Shown piece by piece: positions 9,281 to 17,251 of a stretch of 64,000 bases of DNA. This DNA comes from Elusimicrobiota bacterium. Its GTDB lineage: Bacteria > Elusimicrobiota > Elusimicrobia > FEN-1173. The stretch covers positions 30,204-94,203 of the forward strand of contig JADKCG010000018.1 in assembly GCA_016714745.1 (NCBI GenBank), given 5' to 3'. The translations under genes and the position numbers were made by a program. A model generated the notes under the pieces. The model was not told where the DNA came from. It searched no databases and worked only from the letters and a program-made list of their open reading frames with translations. Every line of letters starts with the position of its first letter. The first letter of the stretch is position 1.

Positions 9281-10767
9281 AACTAAAAAAGTCGTTGTGA
9301 TCGGCGCAGGCTTGGGCGGTTTGTCGGCGGCCATTTCCCTTGCCACGGAGGTTTTCCGTTGATGTGTACGAAAAAAACGAACGCGCCGGCGGCAAACTGA
9401 ACCTTTTGGAAAGAGACGGGTTCACGTTTGACTTGGGCCCCTCGATCCTGACCATGCCCCACATTTTCCGGGCCCTCTTCGACCGCGCCGGCAAACGAAT
9501 GGACGATTACGTCCAGTTCCAGGAAGTGATCCCCCATTGGCGAAACTTTTTCGAAGACGGCACGGTGTTCGATTTTACCCCCGACCTTCGCCAAATGGAG
9601 GAAGAACTGAAAAAAATCCCCGGCGGCGGCACCGAGGGGTTTTGGGATTTTCTCAATTATTCGCGGGAACTCACCCGCATCACTGAAGAGGGCTATTTCG
9701 CCAAGGGCCTCGACACCTTTTGGGAACTGGTGCGGTTCTATGGCCCGCTCCGAAGCCTGGCGGGGTTTGACGTGTTCCGAACCCTGGACAGCGGTGTCCG
9801 CCGGTTCGTCAAAAACGAAAAACTAGTGGACGCGCTGAACTACTTCATTAAATATGTGGGCTCGTCGCCTTACGACGCTCCAGCGCTCTTAAACCTCATG
9901 CCCCATATCCAGTTCGGCTATGGGCTTTGGTACGTGAAAGGCGGCCTCTACGGCCTCGCCCGCGGATTGGAACGCCTGCTCAACGATCTGGGCGGCCGAA
10001 TCCATTACCATAGCGAAGTGGTGGGCGCAGACCGCGCGGACGGCCGCTTGTCGGCCCTCCTGTTCGCCGGCAACCGGCGGGTCACCGCCGATCTGTTCGT
10101 GTCCAACATGGAAGTCATCCCCGTCTACCGCGACCTGTTCAAGGAACCCCCGGCGCTCCTGAAAAAATACGACAAGTTCGAGCCCGCCTGTTCGGGCCTT
10201 GTGTTGCACCTGGGCGTCAACCGCCAATATCCCCAGCTGGCCCACCACAACTTTTTTTATGCCGAAAACGCCCGGAAACATTTCAACACCCTGTTCCATG
10301 AGCAAAAACTCTCCCAAGACCCCACGATCTACCTGGTGGCCCCCTGCAAGTCCGACCCGACTCAAGCCCCCGCCGGTTGCGAAGTGATTAAAGTCCTGCC
10401 CCACATCCCTCATTTGAAGGACAAGGATCCCTTCACCCCCGAAGATTACGCCGCCCTGCGGGAACGGCTGTTGATCAAGCTCGAACGTATGGGCCTCACC
10501 GACCTCCGCAAACACATCGTGACCGAAGACAATTGGACCCCCGTCGACATTCAACGCCGCTATTATTCCAACAAAGGTTCCATTTACGGCGTCGTCTCCG
10601 ACCGCAAAAAGAATCTGGGTTTCAAAGCTCCACAGCGGAGCGCCCATTACAAAAATCTCTATTTCGTCGGCGGTAGCGTCAACCCCGGCGGCGGCATGCC
10701 CATGGTCGTCCTCTCCGGCCAACTGGCCCGTGATAAGATTTTGGCTGATTTCCAAATTGCCCAATAA
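9270..10767 (+). CDS. crtP: CrtP-like diaponeurosporene oxidase (frameshifted)
   Basis: The start ATG at 9270 overlaps the aldH stop. The Rossmann motif VVVIGAGLGGLSAAISLAT is followed after one indel (about 9346-9350) by VDVYEKNERAGGKL. GGKLNLLERDGFTFDLGPS, ILTMPHIF and the C-terminal YFVGGSVNPGGGMPMV are the diagnostic pattern of CrtP rather than CrtN. It should oxidise the terminal methyl of diaponeurosporene to the aldehyde, the substrate of the adjacent AldH-like enzyme. About 498 residues, the usual length. Only one frameshift is needed. Confidence 0.8.
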
Positions 10768-10791
10768 TAATTCAATATTTTTCAAGCCATT

Positions 10792-10860
10792 CCTTCTCCC
10801 CCCCGTGGGAGAAGGTGCCCCGAAGGGGGCATTCGCCCCCGAGTGGCGGATGAGGGGCGG
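10792..10860. repeat. GC-rich extragenic palindromes between crtP and crtQ
   Basis: Two adjacent hairpins, 10792-10800 with 10807-10815 and 10825-10830 with 10835-10840, occupy the 111-bp gap between crtP and crtQ. The composition resembles REP-like palindromes seen between genes in many genomes. It may attenuate or stabilise the operon transcript. Confidence 0.5.
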
Positions 10861-10878
10861 TTTTGTTTTTAAACGATT

Positions 10879-11969
10879 ATGATCACCTTCATTGTCCACA
10901 CCCTCTGCTGGCTAGCTGGTTTTTTAATTCTCTGGCGCATCTCCACCCTACCCCTTGAGGAAGAGAGCGAAGAGGGGGAAACCCTTTCGGTGGTCATCCC
11001 CGCCCGAAACGAAGTTTTGCGCCTGCCTAACCTTCTAGCATCGCTCAAAACCCAATCCCATCCTCCGACGGAAATTCTGGTTATCGACGACCATTCGGAC
11101 GACAACACCGCCGCCCTGGCCGTCCAAATGGGGGCACAAGTCATTCCTTCCGCCCCATTGCCCGCCGGCTGGAGGGGAAAAACCTGGGCCTGTCACCAGG
11201 GCGCCCATGCCGCCAAGGGTAAATGGCTTTTGTTTTTAGACGCCGATGTCACGCTCCAAGGCCATGCCCTGGGCCAAATCCTCACCGCTTGCCGAGCCAA
11301 CGGCGGCGCCGTTTCTGTACTGCCCTACCACCGCACGGTTCGTTGGGTGGAAGACCTCTCCGCCTTTTTTAATCTGGTGCAAGCGGCGGCGTCCAACGCC
11401 TTCACCTGGCGTGGCCCCCGAGTGGAACACAAACGCCTTTTCGGCCCCCTGTTGGCCGTCAATAAAGGGGAATTTTTGCGCGCCGGCGGCTACGAGCCCG
11501 TCAAAGACCGCTGGGTGGAAAACTTTGACCTGTCCGACCATTTTAAAAAAGTTGGGATCCCCATGGCCTGTTACGTAGGCAAAGGGGTGGCGGATTTTCA
11601 AATGTACTCGGGAGGATCGGGCGAAATCTCGGCGGGGTGGGGAAAGTCGTTTGCCATGGGGGAAAAGGCACGCCTCTTTCCATTTGGGTTGCGTTGTCTC
11701 TCTGGATGGTGGGGGTTTTTGGCACCACCCGGGTTGTGATCACGGCGTTGGTCACTAGGGACACGGTCCAATTTCTTGGGGCCGGGCTCTTGTATATCCT
11801 TTTTGCGATCCAAATATTTCGCTGGCTAAAACGCTTGGGCAGTTTTCGTCCGGCCACGGCCGTCTTCTTTCCCGTTCCGGCCTTGTTTTTCGTTGGAGTT
11901 TTTGTGCGATCTCTTGCCGCCCTGGCGTTTCGTCAACCGCTGGTCTGGAAAGGTCGAACAAACCAATGA
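10879..11969 (+). CDS. crtQ: CrtQ-like glycosyltransferase (GT2, frameshifted)
   Basis: A membrane GT2 enzyme: N-terminal TM helix, the nucleotide-sugar fold starting LSVVIPARNEVLRLPNLLAS, the DDHSDD and DAD (LFLDADV) metal-binding acidic residues, and two to three C-terminal TM helices. The helices are in a second frame beginning about 11660; one missing G in the run at 11658-11662 explains it. Its place in the carotenoid set and its similarity in layout to staphylococcal CrtQ suggest that it glycosylates the C30 carotenoic acid. The final 4 nt overlap crtO. Confidence 0.75.
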
Positions 11970-12436
11970 GGATTTTCTTTTTTCCCGTTCCCGTCACGGT
12001 GTTTCTGGACGTCGCCGCCTGGTTACTGCTCCAATTCAGCGCTTCGAAGATATTGCTCTCGCTTGACTCGCACCGGTTCAACCCCTCGGCCTGGCTTTTT
12101 CGGGAACGCCGCTGGGAACGAGGGGGAAAGACCTACGAAGCCCTCTTGGTGAAACGCTGGAAAGATCACCTCCCCGACGCAGGCCCGTGGTTTAAAGAGG
12201 GGTTCCGAAAAGGTTCTCTTTCTTCCCGTTCCCCCGATTATCTCCAACGATTTGTGCTGGAAACCTGCCGGGGTGAACTGGCCCATTGGTTGGTGATTCC
12301 CGCCGCCCCGCTGTTTTTCCTTTGGAACCGCCCCTGGGTCGGCGGACTCATGGTCGCCTACGCCCTCCTAGGCAACCTCCCCTGCATCATCGCCCAACGA
12401 TACAACCGAATCCGCCTAAACCGCCTACTTCGATAA
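11966..12436 (+). CDS. crtO: CrtO-like glycosyl-carotenoate acyltransferase
   Basis: A 156-residue membrane protein with an N-terminal hydrophobic region and two C-terminal TM helices. It shows the family pattern FRERRWERGGKTYEALLVKR, WKDHLPDAG and ETCRGELAHW, which I associate with glycosyl-4,4'-diaponeurosporenoate acyltransferase. It would attach the fatty acid to the sugar, finishing a staphyloxanthin-type pigment. It overlaps crtQ by 4 nt. Its last-position placement agrees with the pathway order. Confidence 0.72.
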   Translation: MRIFFFPVPVTVFLDVAAWLLLQFSASKILLSLDSHRFNPSAWLFRERRWERGGKTYEALLVKRWKDHLPDAGPWFKEGFRKGSLSSRSPDYLQRFVLETCRGELAHWLVIPAAPLFFLWNRPWVGGLMVAYALLGNLPCIIAQRYNRIRLNRLLR

Positions 12437-12511
12437 CCGAGTTTCGGCCGCCCAAAAAGTTTTAAGTCTTTGTCGCCGGTTTTGGGAGCGCGGGCGTCTC
12501 GCCCGCATTTG

Positions 12512-13156
12512 TCACGGTTTTAAATCTCGGTCCAGTTTCTCCGAGACCAATTTAATAAACCGCAAACATCCCGCGCGCCCCCACCGCGGCTCCGTCGCTG
12601 AAGGGGGCAATTGACTTTCCTCAACGAACAAAACATCCGCCCGTTCCAGTAGCCGCAACGCCTCTTCAAAATCCTTTTTACCCCGCCCCCCATAAAAACG
12701 GCACGTCGCCGCCAAATAGAGCGCGCGAGGGTTTTCCGGCGGGGCCAAAGCCGATTTTCCAAAACTCATCACCCGTGGTCCCAACCAAACCGCGCGCAGT
12801 TTGTTGTGATGAATGCGCATGCCATACAGCACGCAAAGCATCGCTTGGATTTCTTTCTGCTCCGGGTCCAACCGGTTCGCCGCGCGAACCGTTTCCAAAA
12901 CCGACGCAACCCCCTCGTCGGATGGTTTGTCCATCAAAACAGTATGAAAGGCCCCCACGCAATGCCAATAAGCCAACCGAACATCGTCCGGGTGGCTTTT
13001 CGCGTCCGCCTCCACCCCCCGCAGAGCCTCGCCCAACAAAGCCCGATCCCAAGTCTCAATCGCCCGCCCCATCATATAAACATCATCCGCCCAAACCCCA
13101 CAAACGCCACCCACCGTCAAAACAAGAGAAATAATAAATGCCCGCGCAATATTCAT
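12512..13156 (-). CDS. Secreted TPR-like hypothetical protein
   Basis: A 214-residue protein with a Sec signal peptide (MNIARAFIISLVLTVGGVCGVWA) and helical repeats reminiscent of TPR (for example EALRLLERADVLFVEES near the C-terminus). No catalytic motif is visible. It is convergent with crtO, with only 75 bp between the two genes, so the region likely holds bidirectional termination. Function is unknown; a periplasmic scaffold or quality-control role would fit the fold but is not shown. Confidence 0.65.
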   Translation of the reverse strand: MNIARAFIISLVLTVGGVCGVWADDVYMMGRAIETWDRALLGEALRGVEADAKSHPDDVRLAYWHCVGAFHTVLMDKPSDEGVASVLETVRAANRLDPEQKEIQAMLCVLYGMRIHHNKLRAVWLGPRVMSFGKSALAPPENPRALYLAATCRFYGGRGKKDFEEALRLLERADVLFVEESQLPPSATEPRWGRAGCLRFIKLVSEKLDRDLKP

Positions 13157-13291
13157 TGCCCCATAATAGTAAATGTCGATTTTTTTGTACCATGGGTCGG
13201 AACAAATTTCACCCTAGTTTTATTGTTTGCAATGGGGTCATCTTTCTGCTAAATAGTCCAAGAGTTCTATGTCTACACAAGTCTTTCGATA

Positions 13292-14001
13292 ATGTTGCAT
13301 AAAAACAATTTCTCTTTGTTTTCACTGACCCCTGGAAGCGTGTATTTTATTGGTTTCTTTGCCGCGGATGGAAACATAACCATCAACAAGAACGGATCAC
13401 ATTATGTTGAAATCACATCCAAAGACCTTGATCTCCTCGAATCATTTAAACAATATTTTCATCTTTCCATAAAAATATCAGAACGCGTTGATTCAAACGG
13501 TTCGAACCTCCGATACCGTATCCAAATTGGTTCGATGTCCTTGGTCCTTGAACTGTTGAAACTTGGGTTCAGCCGCCGCAAAAGCAAAACATTAAAAATT
13601 CCGATATTCCTGATTCATTATTCGCCCATTTCGTGAGAGGGTATTTTGATGGGGATGGCAACGTGATGTTTAAACATTACAAACGAAAAGGGAGGACCAC
13701 TCTCACCCCCTTTTTCCGTGTGGTTTTTACCTCATGCTCTGGGGAATTCCTACGGCGACTGTTAGCGAGACTCCGCGAAATGAAAGTGGTGAAAAAAGGA
13801 ACGGTGTTAAAGGAGTCCAAATGCAATAGACTTGTCTTGGCCCCATTTGACAGCCTATCTTTGGGCAGATTTATGTATAATAGCGACCGTTGTAAGGCAA
13901 CACCGTTTGTTCTTGCACGTAAGCAAAGAATATTTGCCGCGGCAAGAACGTTCTATCGAGAAAACACGGAACGAAAGCCGAAAGGTTTTTTGAACGTGTG
14001 A
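13292..14001 (+). CDS. LAGLIDADG homing endonuclease (frameshifted)
   Basis: Two LAGLIDADG motifs are visible: SVYFIGFFAADGNI near the start and LFAHFVRGYFDGDGNV in the middle, each followed by a DNA-binding-type beta-rich segment (YRIQIGS, FFRVVFTSCSG). They lie in different frames and are rejoined by one missing base near 13601-13603. With both motifs it is a single-chain enzyme of about 236 residues. The stop is only 8 nt before the tRNA-Asp 5' end, so the gene sits directly against the interrupted tRNA rather than inside its intron. It may cleave an intron-less tRNA-Asp allele, which is inference. Confidence 0.8.
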
Positions 14002-14009
14002 TCTCTGTC

Positions 14010-14558
14010 GGGGTCGTGGTGTAGCTCGGTTAACACGCCGCCTCCACGCCCGGCATGGACGGAAACTTGGGGGTGAAAGTCCCCTGCGGGCCCTGTGGAG
14101 GGTACCGCTAGCTGATGGCAAGGGTTGCCCCGCGAGGGACAGCCGAAAGGAAGCCGTAGGCAAACTTCCGACCCAAGGAACACGAACTTCGTATGAGGGA
14201 ATTTCCTTTTGGGCAAGTCCCGGTGGCGGACGAAGCCCCTTTCCATATTCATCGGGGAAATTCTAGACGAAGTGGGTGCATGGAAGGAAAGTGTCCGTTC
14301 TTATCCGGGGAGATCTGCCGGCCTGTCCCGCAAGGGACTAGATGGGGTTGACCACCTCGTCGATGGACCAGCAGAAGTCTGCAGAGGGCATAGTACCGCA
14401 GAGGTTTTGTGGGAAGGCCTGAAGTTAAGCGAAATCGCTTAGCATCCGCCGTATGCGGGCCCGCATGTACGGTGGTGTGAGAATAGGTGACCGCGAGGTC
14501 CCTTGAACTCGAACTGTCAAGGCGGAGACCGCGGGTTCAAATCCCGTCGACCCCGCCA
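14010..14558 (+). tRNA. tRNA-Asp(GUC) interrupted by an intron
   Basis: Exon 1 is 14010-14043 and exon 2 is 14515-14558. Joined, they give a 7-bp acceptor stem (GGGGTCG with CGACCCC), a 4-bp D stem (GTGT with ACAC), the anticodon stem CCGCC with GGCGG, the seven-base loop TTGTCAA with anticodon GTC, a T arm with loop TTCAAAT, discriminator G and an encoded CCA at 14556-14558. The insertion lies between loop positions 32 and 33. No intact tRNA-Asp is seen elsewhere in the window, so function would depend on splicing unless another copy exists. Confidence 0.9.
14044..14514 (+). ncRNA. ORF-less group II-type intron in tRNA-Asp
   Basis: The 471-nt insert contains landmarks of bacterial group II introns: GCCCGGCATGG near the 5' end, GGGTGAAAGTCCCC (14070-14083), AAGGAACACGAACTTCGTAT (domain I), CAGCAGAAGTC and CATAGTACCGCAGAGG (domains II-III) and a domain V hairpin at 14446-14475 (CCGCCGTATGCGGG with its partner). 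It ends in AC, as expected for a GU...AY intron. It lacks the normal GUGYG start (CCACG instead), has a GGCC loop instead of GNRA on domain V, and has no reverse transcriptase. A GGCGG at 14225-14229 could act as EBS1 against CCGCC of exon 1. Confidence 0.8.
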
Positions 14559-14570
14559 TTTAAAATAAAA

Positions 14571-14603
14571 AGCCCTCGCTGATAAGTTCAGCGAGGGCTT
14601 TTT
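14571..14603 (+). terminator. Rho-independent terminator of tRNA-Asp
   Basis: A 12-bp perfect stem (14571-14582 with 14588-14599) is followed by TTTTT, 13 nt after the CCA end. It should end the tRNA transcript. Confidence 0.9.
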
Positions 14604-14766
14604 GTTTTATGGGTCGAGCCGCGGGATTTGAAGCCGACCCGAAGCGCCGCCATGAATGGCGGAAAAGGCCCCGCAGGGGCCGGCAGCGAGGGCGGCGGGC
14701 CTGCGGAGGAGCCGCGAAGCGGCGGGGGAGCAGGAAATCCCGTCGACCCCGCCATTTAAAATAAAA

Positions 14767-14799
14767 AGCCCTCGCTGATAAGTTCAGCGAGGGCTTTTT
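14767..14799 (+). terminator. Duplicate copy of the tRNA-Asp terminator
   Basis: The same 12-bp stem and T run as at 14571 recur here in the second 97-bp repeat, without a complete tRNA ahead of it. Confidence 0.85.
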
Positions 14800-15338
14800 G
14801 TTTTATGGGTCGAGCCGCGGGATTTGAAGCCAACTCGCCCGCCGCCTTGAATGGCGGAAGAAGGGCGAGTGGCCGGTTCCGGAGGAGGAGCGAGCGACGG
14901 GGAGGAAAAATCCCGTCGACCCCGCCATGTAAGATGATCGTCGGCATGATCGAGAATTGTGACAGCGGATGGTTGGAAGAATTACCCAAAACTCTCATGG
15001 GAATAGGATCCCAAGAAATGTCAAAATGGACACGAACGTTCACAGGGACTTCACAGGGACGTCTTTAACTAAGTAACTTATGATGGACATGTTAGAGCGA
15101 ACATTGAGTTAAGAGGGGGAAATGGCGAGAATGACCCGCATGCCGGGCCCTTGGGCGCGCAAAGCGAAGCCCGGCGGGCGGGGTTTTGGCATAGAAGGAG
15201 CAGGACGAGAGATTTAAGTTAATTGGTTAAAGACGTGCCTTGGCTCCGTGATCCTCGTTTATAGTGAACAGGGGAGTGGGAATTCTGTTCAACACGAAGG
15301 CAAGTTTTTTGTCGACAACAAAAAATAGGAGAAATAAT

Positions 15339-16823
15339 TTGAAAGTCATTTTAACGCGCTTTAAAAACATGGTTATTCTGTCGTTTTATCTAACCGCCAT
15401 CCCGACTGTTTCCTATTATATTTCACTCAATATTCAGGATACGATTTCAGAGAAGGCTCGGTCGGCTGTCATGTCGTATGCCCAGCCCGGGCGAGCGAGC
15501 TTTTTACCGAACGATATTCACCAGGACATTAGCCGGTTGACTGTGCGGAGAATCCTTTCTGATCCTGCGCTTGGGGCCCATTTCACCGACCAATTTCGTG
15601 CAGATGCCTACCCTGTTCTCTTGATGGAGTTTGGGGCAAAATTTATTTTATTTTTGGGGCTCGGGCTTCTAATATTGGTTGGCCTGTCCGGCATTGTTGC
15701 CAAACGACACCGAACCTTACTCCTCTACATCTTTAAGCCGTTATTGTATTTTTCGATCATTTCCGTGAGTTTGATCGCATTTGGGCACGGGGCGCTTGCT
15801 GTGAGCACGATCTATTACGCCGAAACCTGGTATTCCTCTGGGGTCCACGTTATTTTGATCCTCATGATTGCAGGGGCGGGATTGCTGGGGACCTGGGCGG
15901 TGATGCGAGGGGCTTTTTCGGCCATTAAACCTCCCATCACAAAGATCGTCGGAACGGGTGTCGATCGGATGTCTCATCCGAAAATATGGACGTATGTCGA
16001 AGATATTGCAAATCGGATCCAGGCACTTCCTCCGGAAAACATTATTGTTGGATTTGAGACAAACTTTTTTGTCTCCGAAGCTTCCCAACAATGCCTGGAG
16101 GGCCGATTAAAAGGCCGAACGATGTTTCTGTCCCTACCTCTTTGCGCCATTCTCACTCCCAATGAGTTGACCGCTGTCATTGCCCACGAACTTGGCCATT
16201 TCAGGGGGAGCGATACAAAATTCAGCGCAAAATTCTATCCCATCTATCGGGGTCTTGAAGTGTCTCTTGTGAATTTGGCCTATGTCGTGATTCGCAGGGG
16301 GAAATACGGATTCGTCCTGAAACCAGCCCAATTGTTACTCGAATATTTTTTCCAGGTTTTTGCCTATGCAGAGCGAGGGCTAGGCCGAGAGAGGGAGTTG
16401 CTGGCGGATCGCTGTGCCGCTGAATTAATGGGGGCAGAAACGTTGGGAGTTGTGCTTGTTAAAATTCAAGCTTTTTCTGGCCTGTGGGGGGAAATCGAAA
16501 AATTCATTGAGAAAGCCGTGAGCGACGATCGGGATCCCCAAAACCTCTGTGTCTCATATTCTGATGTTGTGATAGAGCGAAAATCAATCTCTCTCATAGA
16601 CAAGATGCCCGTCGTCCCGTTCGCTCACCCGACAGACACTCACCCCCCCTTGGCCGACAGGCTAAAGGCCCAAGGATTGGATTTAGACCAACTGAAAACA
16701 AAAGTTCTTGAAGTTCCACACATGGAAGACAGCGCCATGAATTTGTTTGGAGATTACAAATCTTTGGAGAAAACGCTGGGGCAAGCTTCTGTTGCAATAT
16801 TACACGGGAAAATAATTTTTTGA
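15339..16823 (+). CDS. M48-family membrane metallopeptidase
   Basis: The zinc motif HELGH lies in AVIAHELGHFRGSDTKFS, with a further downstream zinc ligand Glu in the ERELLADRCAAELMG segment, as in HtpX/Ste24-type M48 peptidases. Several TM helices precede the catalytic domain. I choose the TTG at 15339 because AGGAGA (15327-15332) is 6 nt upstream; an earlier GTG at 15264 has no such site. About 494 residues. It borders the tRNA-repeat region on one side and the toxin locus on the other. It likely degrades membrane or periplasmic proteins; substrate unknown. Confidence 0.85.
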   Translation: MKVILTRFKNMVILSFYLTAIPTVSYYISLNIQDTISEKARSAVMSYAQPGRASFLPNDIHQDISRLTVRRILSDPALGAHFTDQFRADAYPVLLMEFGAKFILFLGLGLLILVGLSGIVAKRHRTLLLYIFKPLLYFSIISVSLIAFGHGALAVSTIYYAETWYSSGVHVILILMIAGAGLLGTWAVMRGAFSAIKPPITKIVGTGVDRMSHPKIWTYVEDIANRIQALPPENIIVGFETNFFVSEASQQCLEGRLKGRTMFLSLPLCAILTPNELTAVIAHELGHFRGSDTKFSAKFYPIYRGLEVSLVNLAYVVIRRGKYGFVLKPAQLLLEYFFQVFAYAERGLGRERELLADRCAAELMGAETLGVVLVKIQAFSGLWGEIEKFIEKAVSDDRDPQNLCVSYSDVVIERKSISLIDKMPVVPFAHPTDTHPPLADRLKAQGLDLDQLKTKVLEVPHMEDSAMNLFGDYKSLEKTLGQASVAILHGKIIF

Positions 16824-16920
16824 TTCGGAACGGATAAGAGAATACCCTTCCGTCACCCTTGAAAATTCCCCGGGAACATCTTTTTGGCGCGTGCTGTCCC
16901 CATAGCTTGAAGTCTGGCCT

Positions 16921-17241
16921 TCATTTGAGATGAGTTGGCCCCGAAGAAAATTTCGCGTATCTTTGTGAAATTTTTTTCCAGAAAAGAAACGCCATCTTCA
17001 AATGGATTTGAGCTAGGTCATCCTTCTCTTGGCCAAGGGAAAAACGCACGAGACACAAATCAAACCATTCTCGAGGTTGGTCATTGAAAGCCAAATCAAT
17101 TCGCTTCTGACCTCGGTCGCCAACAATGCGAAGACGGAAATAGGGAGAGTTGTAAACGGAAACGGAATCTCCAAATGACTCGGACTCATTTTTGGTTTCC
17201 AATGAAAAACCCAGTAGCTTAATTAATTCTTTTATGTCCAT
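16921..17241 (-). CDS. Putative immunity protein to the adjacent toxin
   Basis: A small protein of 106 residues, starting MDIKELIKLLGFSLETK, with a compact alpha/beta look and the segment FRLRIVGDRGQKRIDLAFND. It follows the large toxin-like gene on the same strand by about 10 nt. A slightly longer start at 17277 would overlap the toxin's end. Size, position and sequence style fit immunity proteins of polymorphic toxins, but I recognise no specific family. Assignment rests on context. Confidence 0.55.
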   Translation of the reverse strand: MDIKELIKLLGFSLETKNESESFGDSVSVYNSPYFRLRIVGDRGQKRIDLAFNDQPREWFDLCLVRFSLGQEKDDLAQIHLKMAFLFWKKISQRYAKFSSGPTHLK

Positions 17242-17251
17242 GATGTGTTTT

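Larger units (their letters stand above)
14539..14928. repeat. Tandem repeats carrying the tRNA-Asp 3' end
   Basis: A 97-bp direct repeat occurs at 14539-14635 and 14735-14831 and appears identical. It starts inside the T loop of tRNA-Asp, includes the acceptor stem and CCA, a terminator hairpin and an inverted near-copy of the T arm (GGGATTTGAAGCC). A third copy of the 21-bp tRNA 3' end sits at 14908-14928. The two spacers (about 99 and 76 bp) differ in sequence but both hold GC-rich hairpins. The layout looks like repeated attachment-site-like ends at a tRNA gene. From 14929 to 15338 no gene is supported. Confidence 0.85.

Noticed and set aside
12775..13252. Plus-strand frames opposite the TPR-like gene
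   Set aside because: They are proline- and arginine-biased shadows of the minus-strand gene with signal peptide.
13876..13881. TATAAT as a tRNA-Asp promoter
   Set aside because: It lies inside the endonuclease gene about 130 bp upstream, and the nearest TTGACA is 23 bp away.
13295..14001. Two separate LAGLIDADG genes
   Set aside because: The second motif is in a shifted frame and completes the first; one missing base explains both.
14209..14442. A 77-residue open frame inside the intron
   Set aside because: No recognisable domain; it lies across conserved intron RNA segments, so it is a chance frame and not a maturase.
14805..15068. An 87-residue frame after the tRNA repeats
   Set aside because: It begins in the GC-rich repeat, with no ribosome-binding site or domain.
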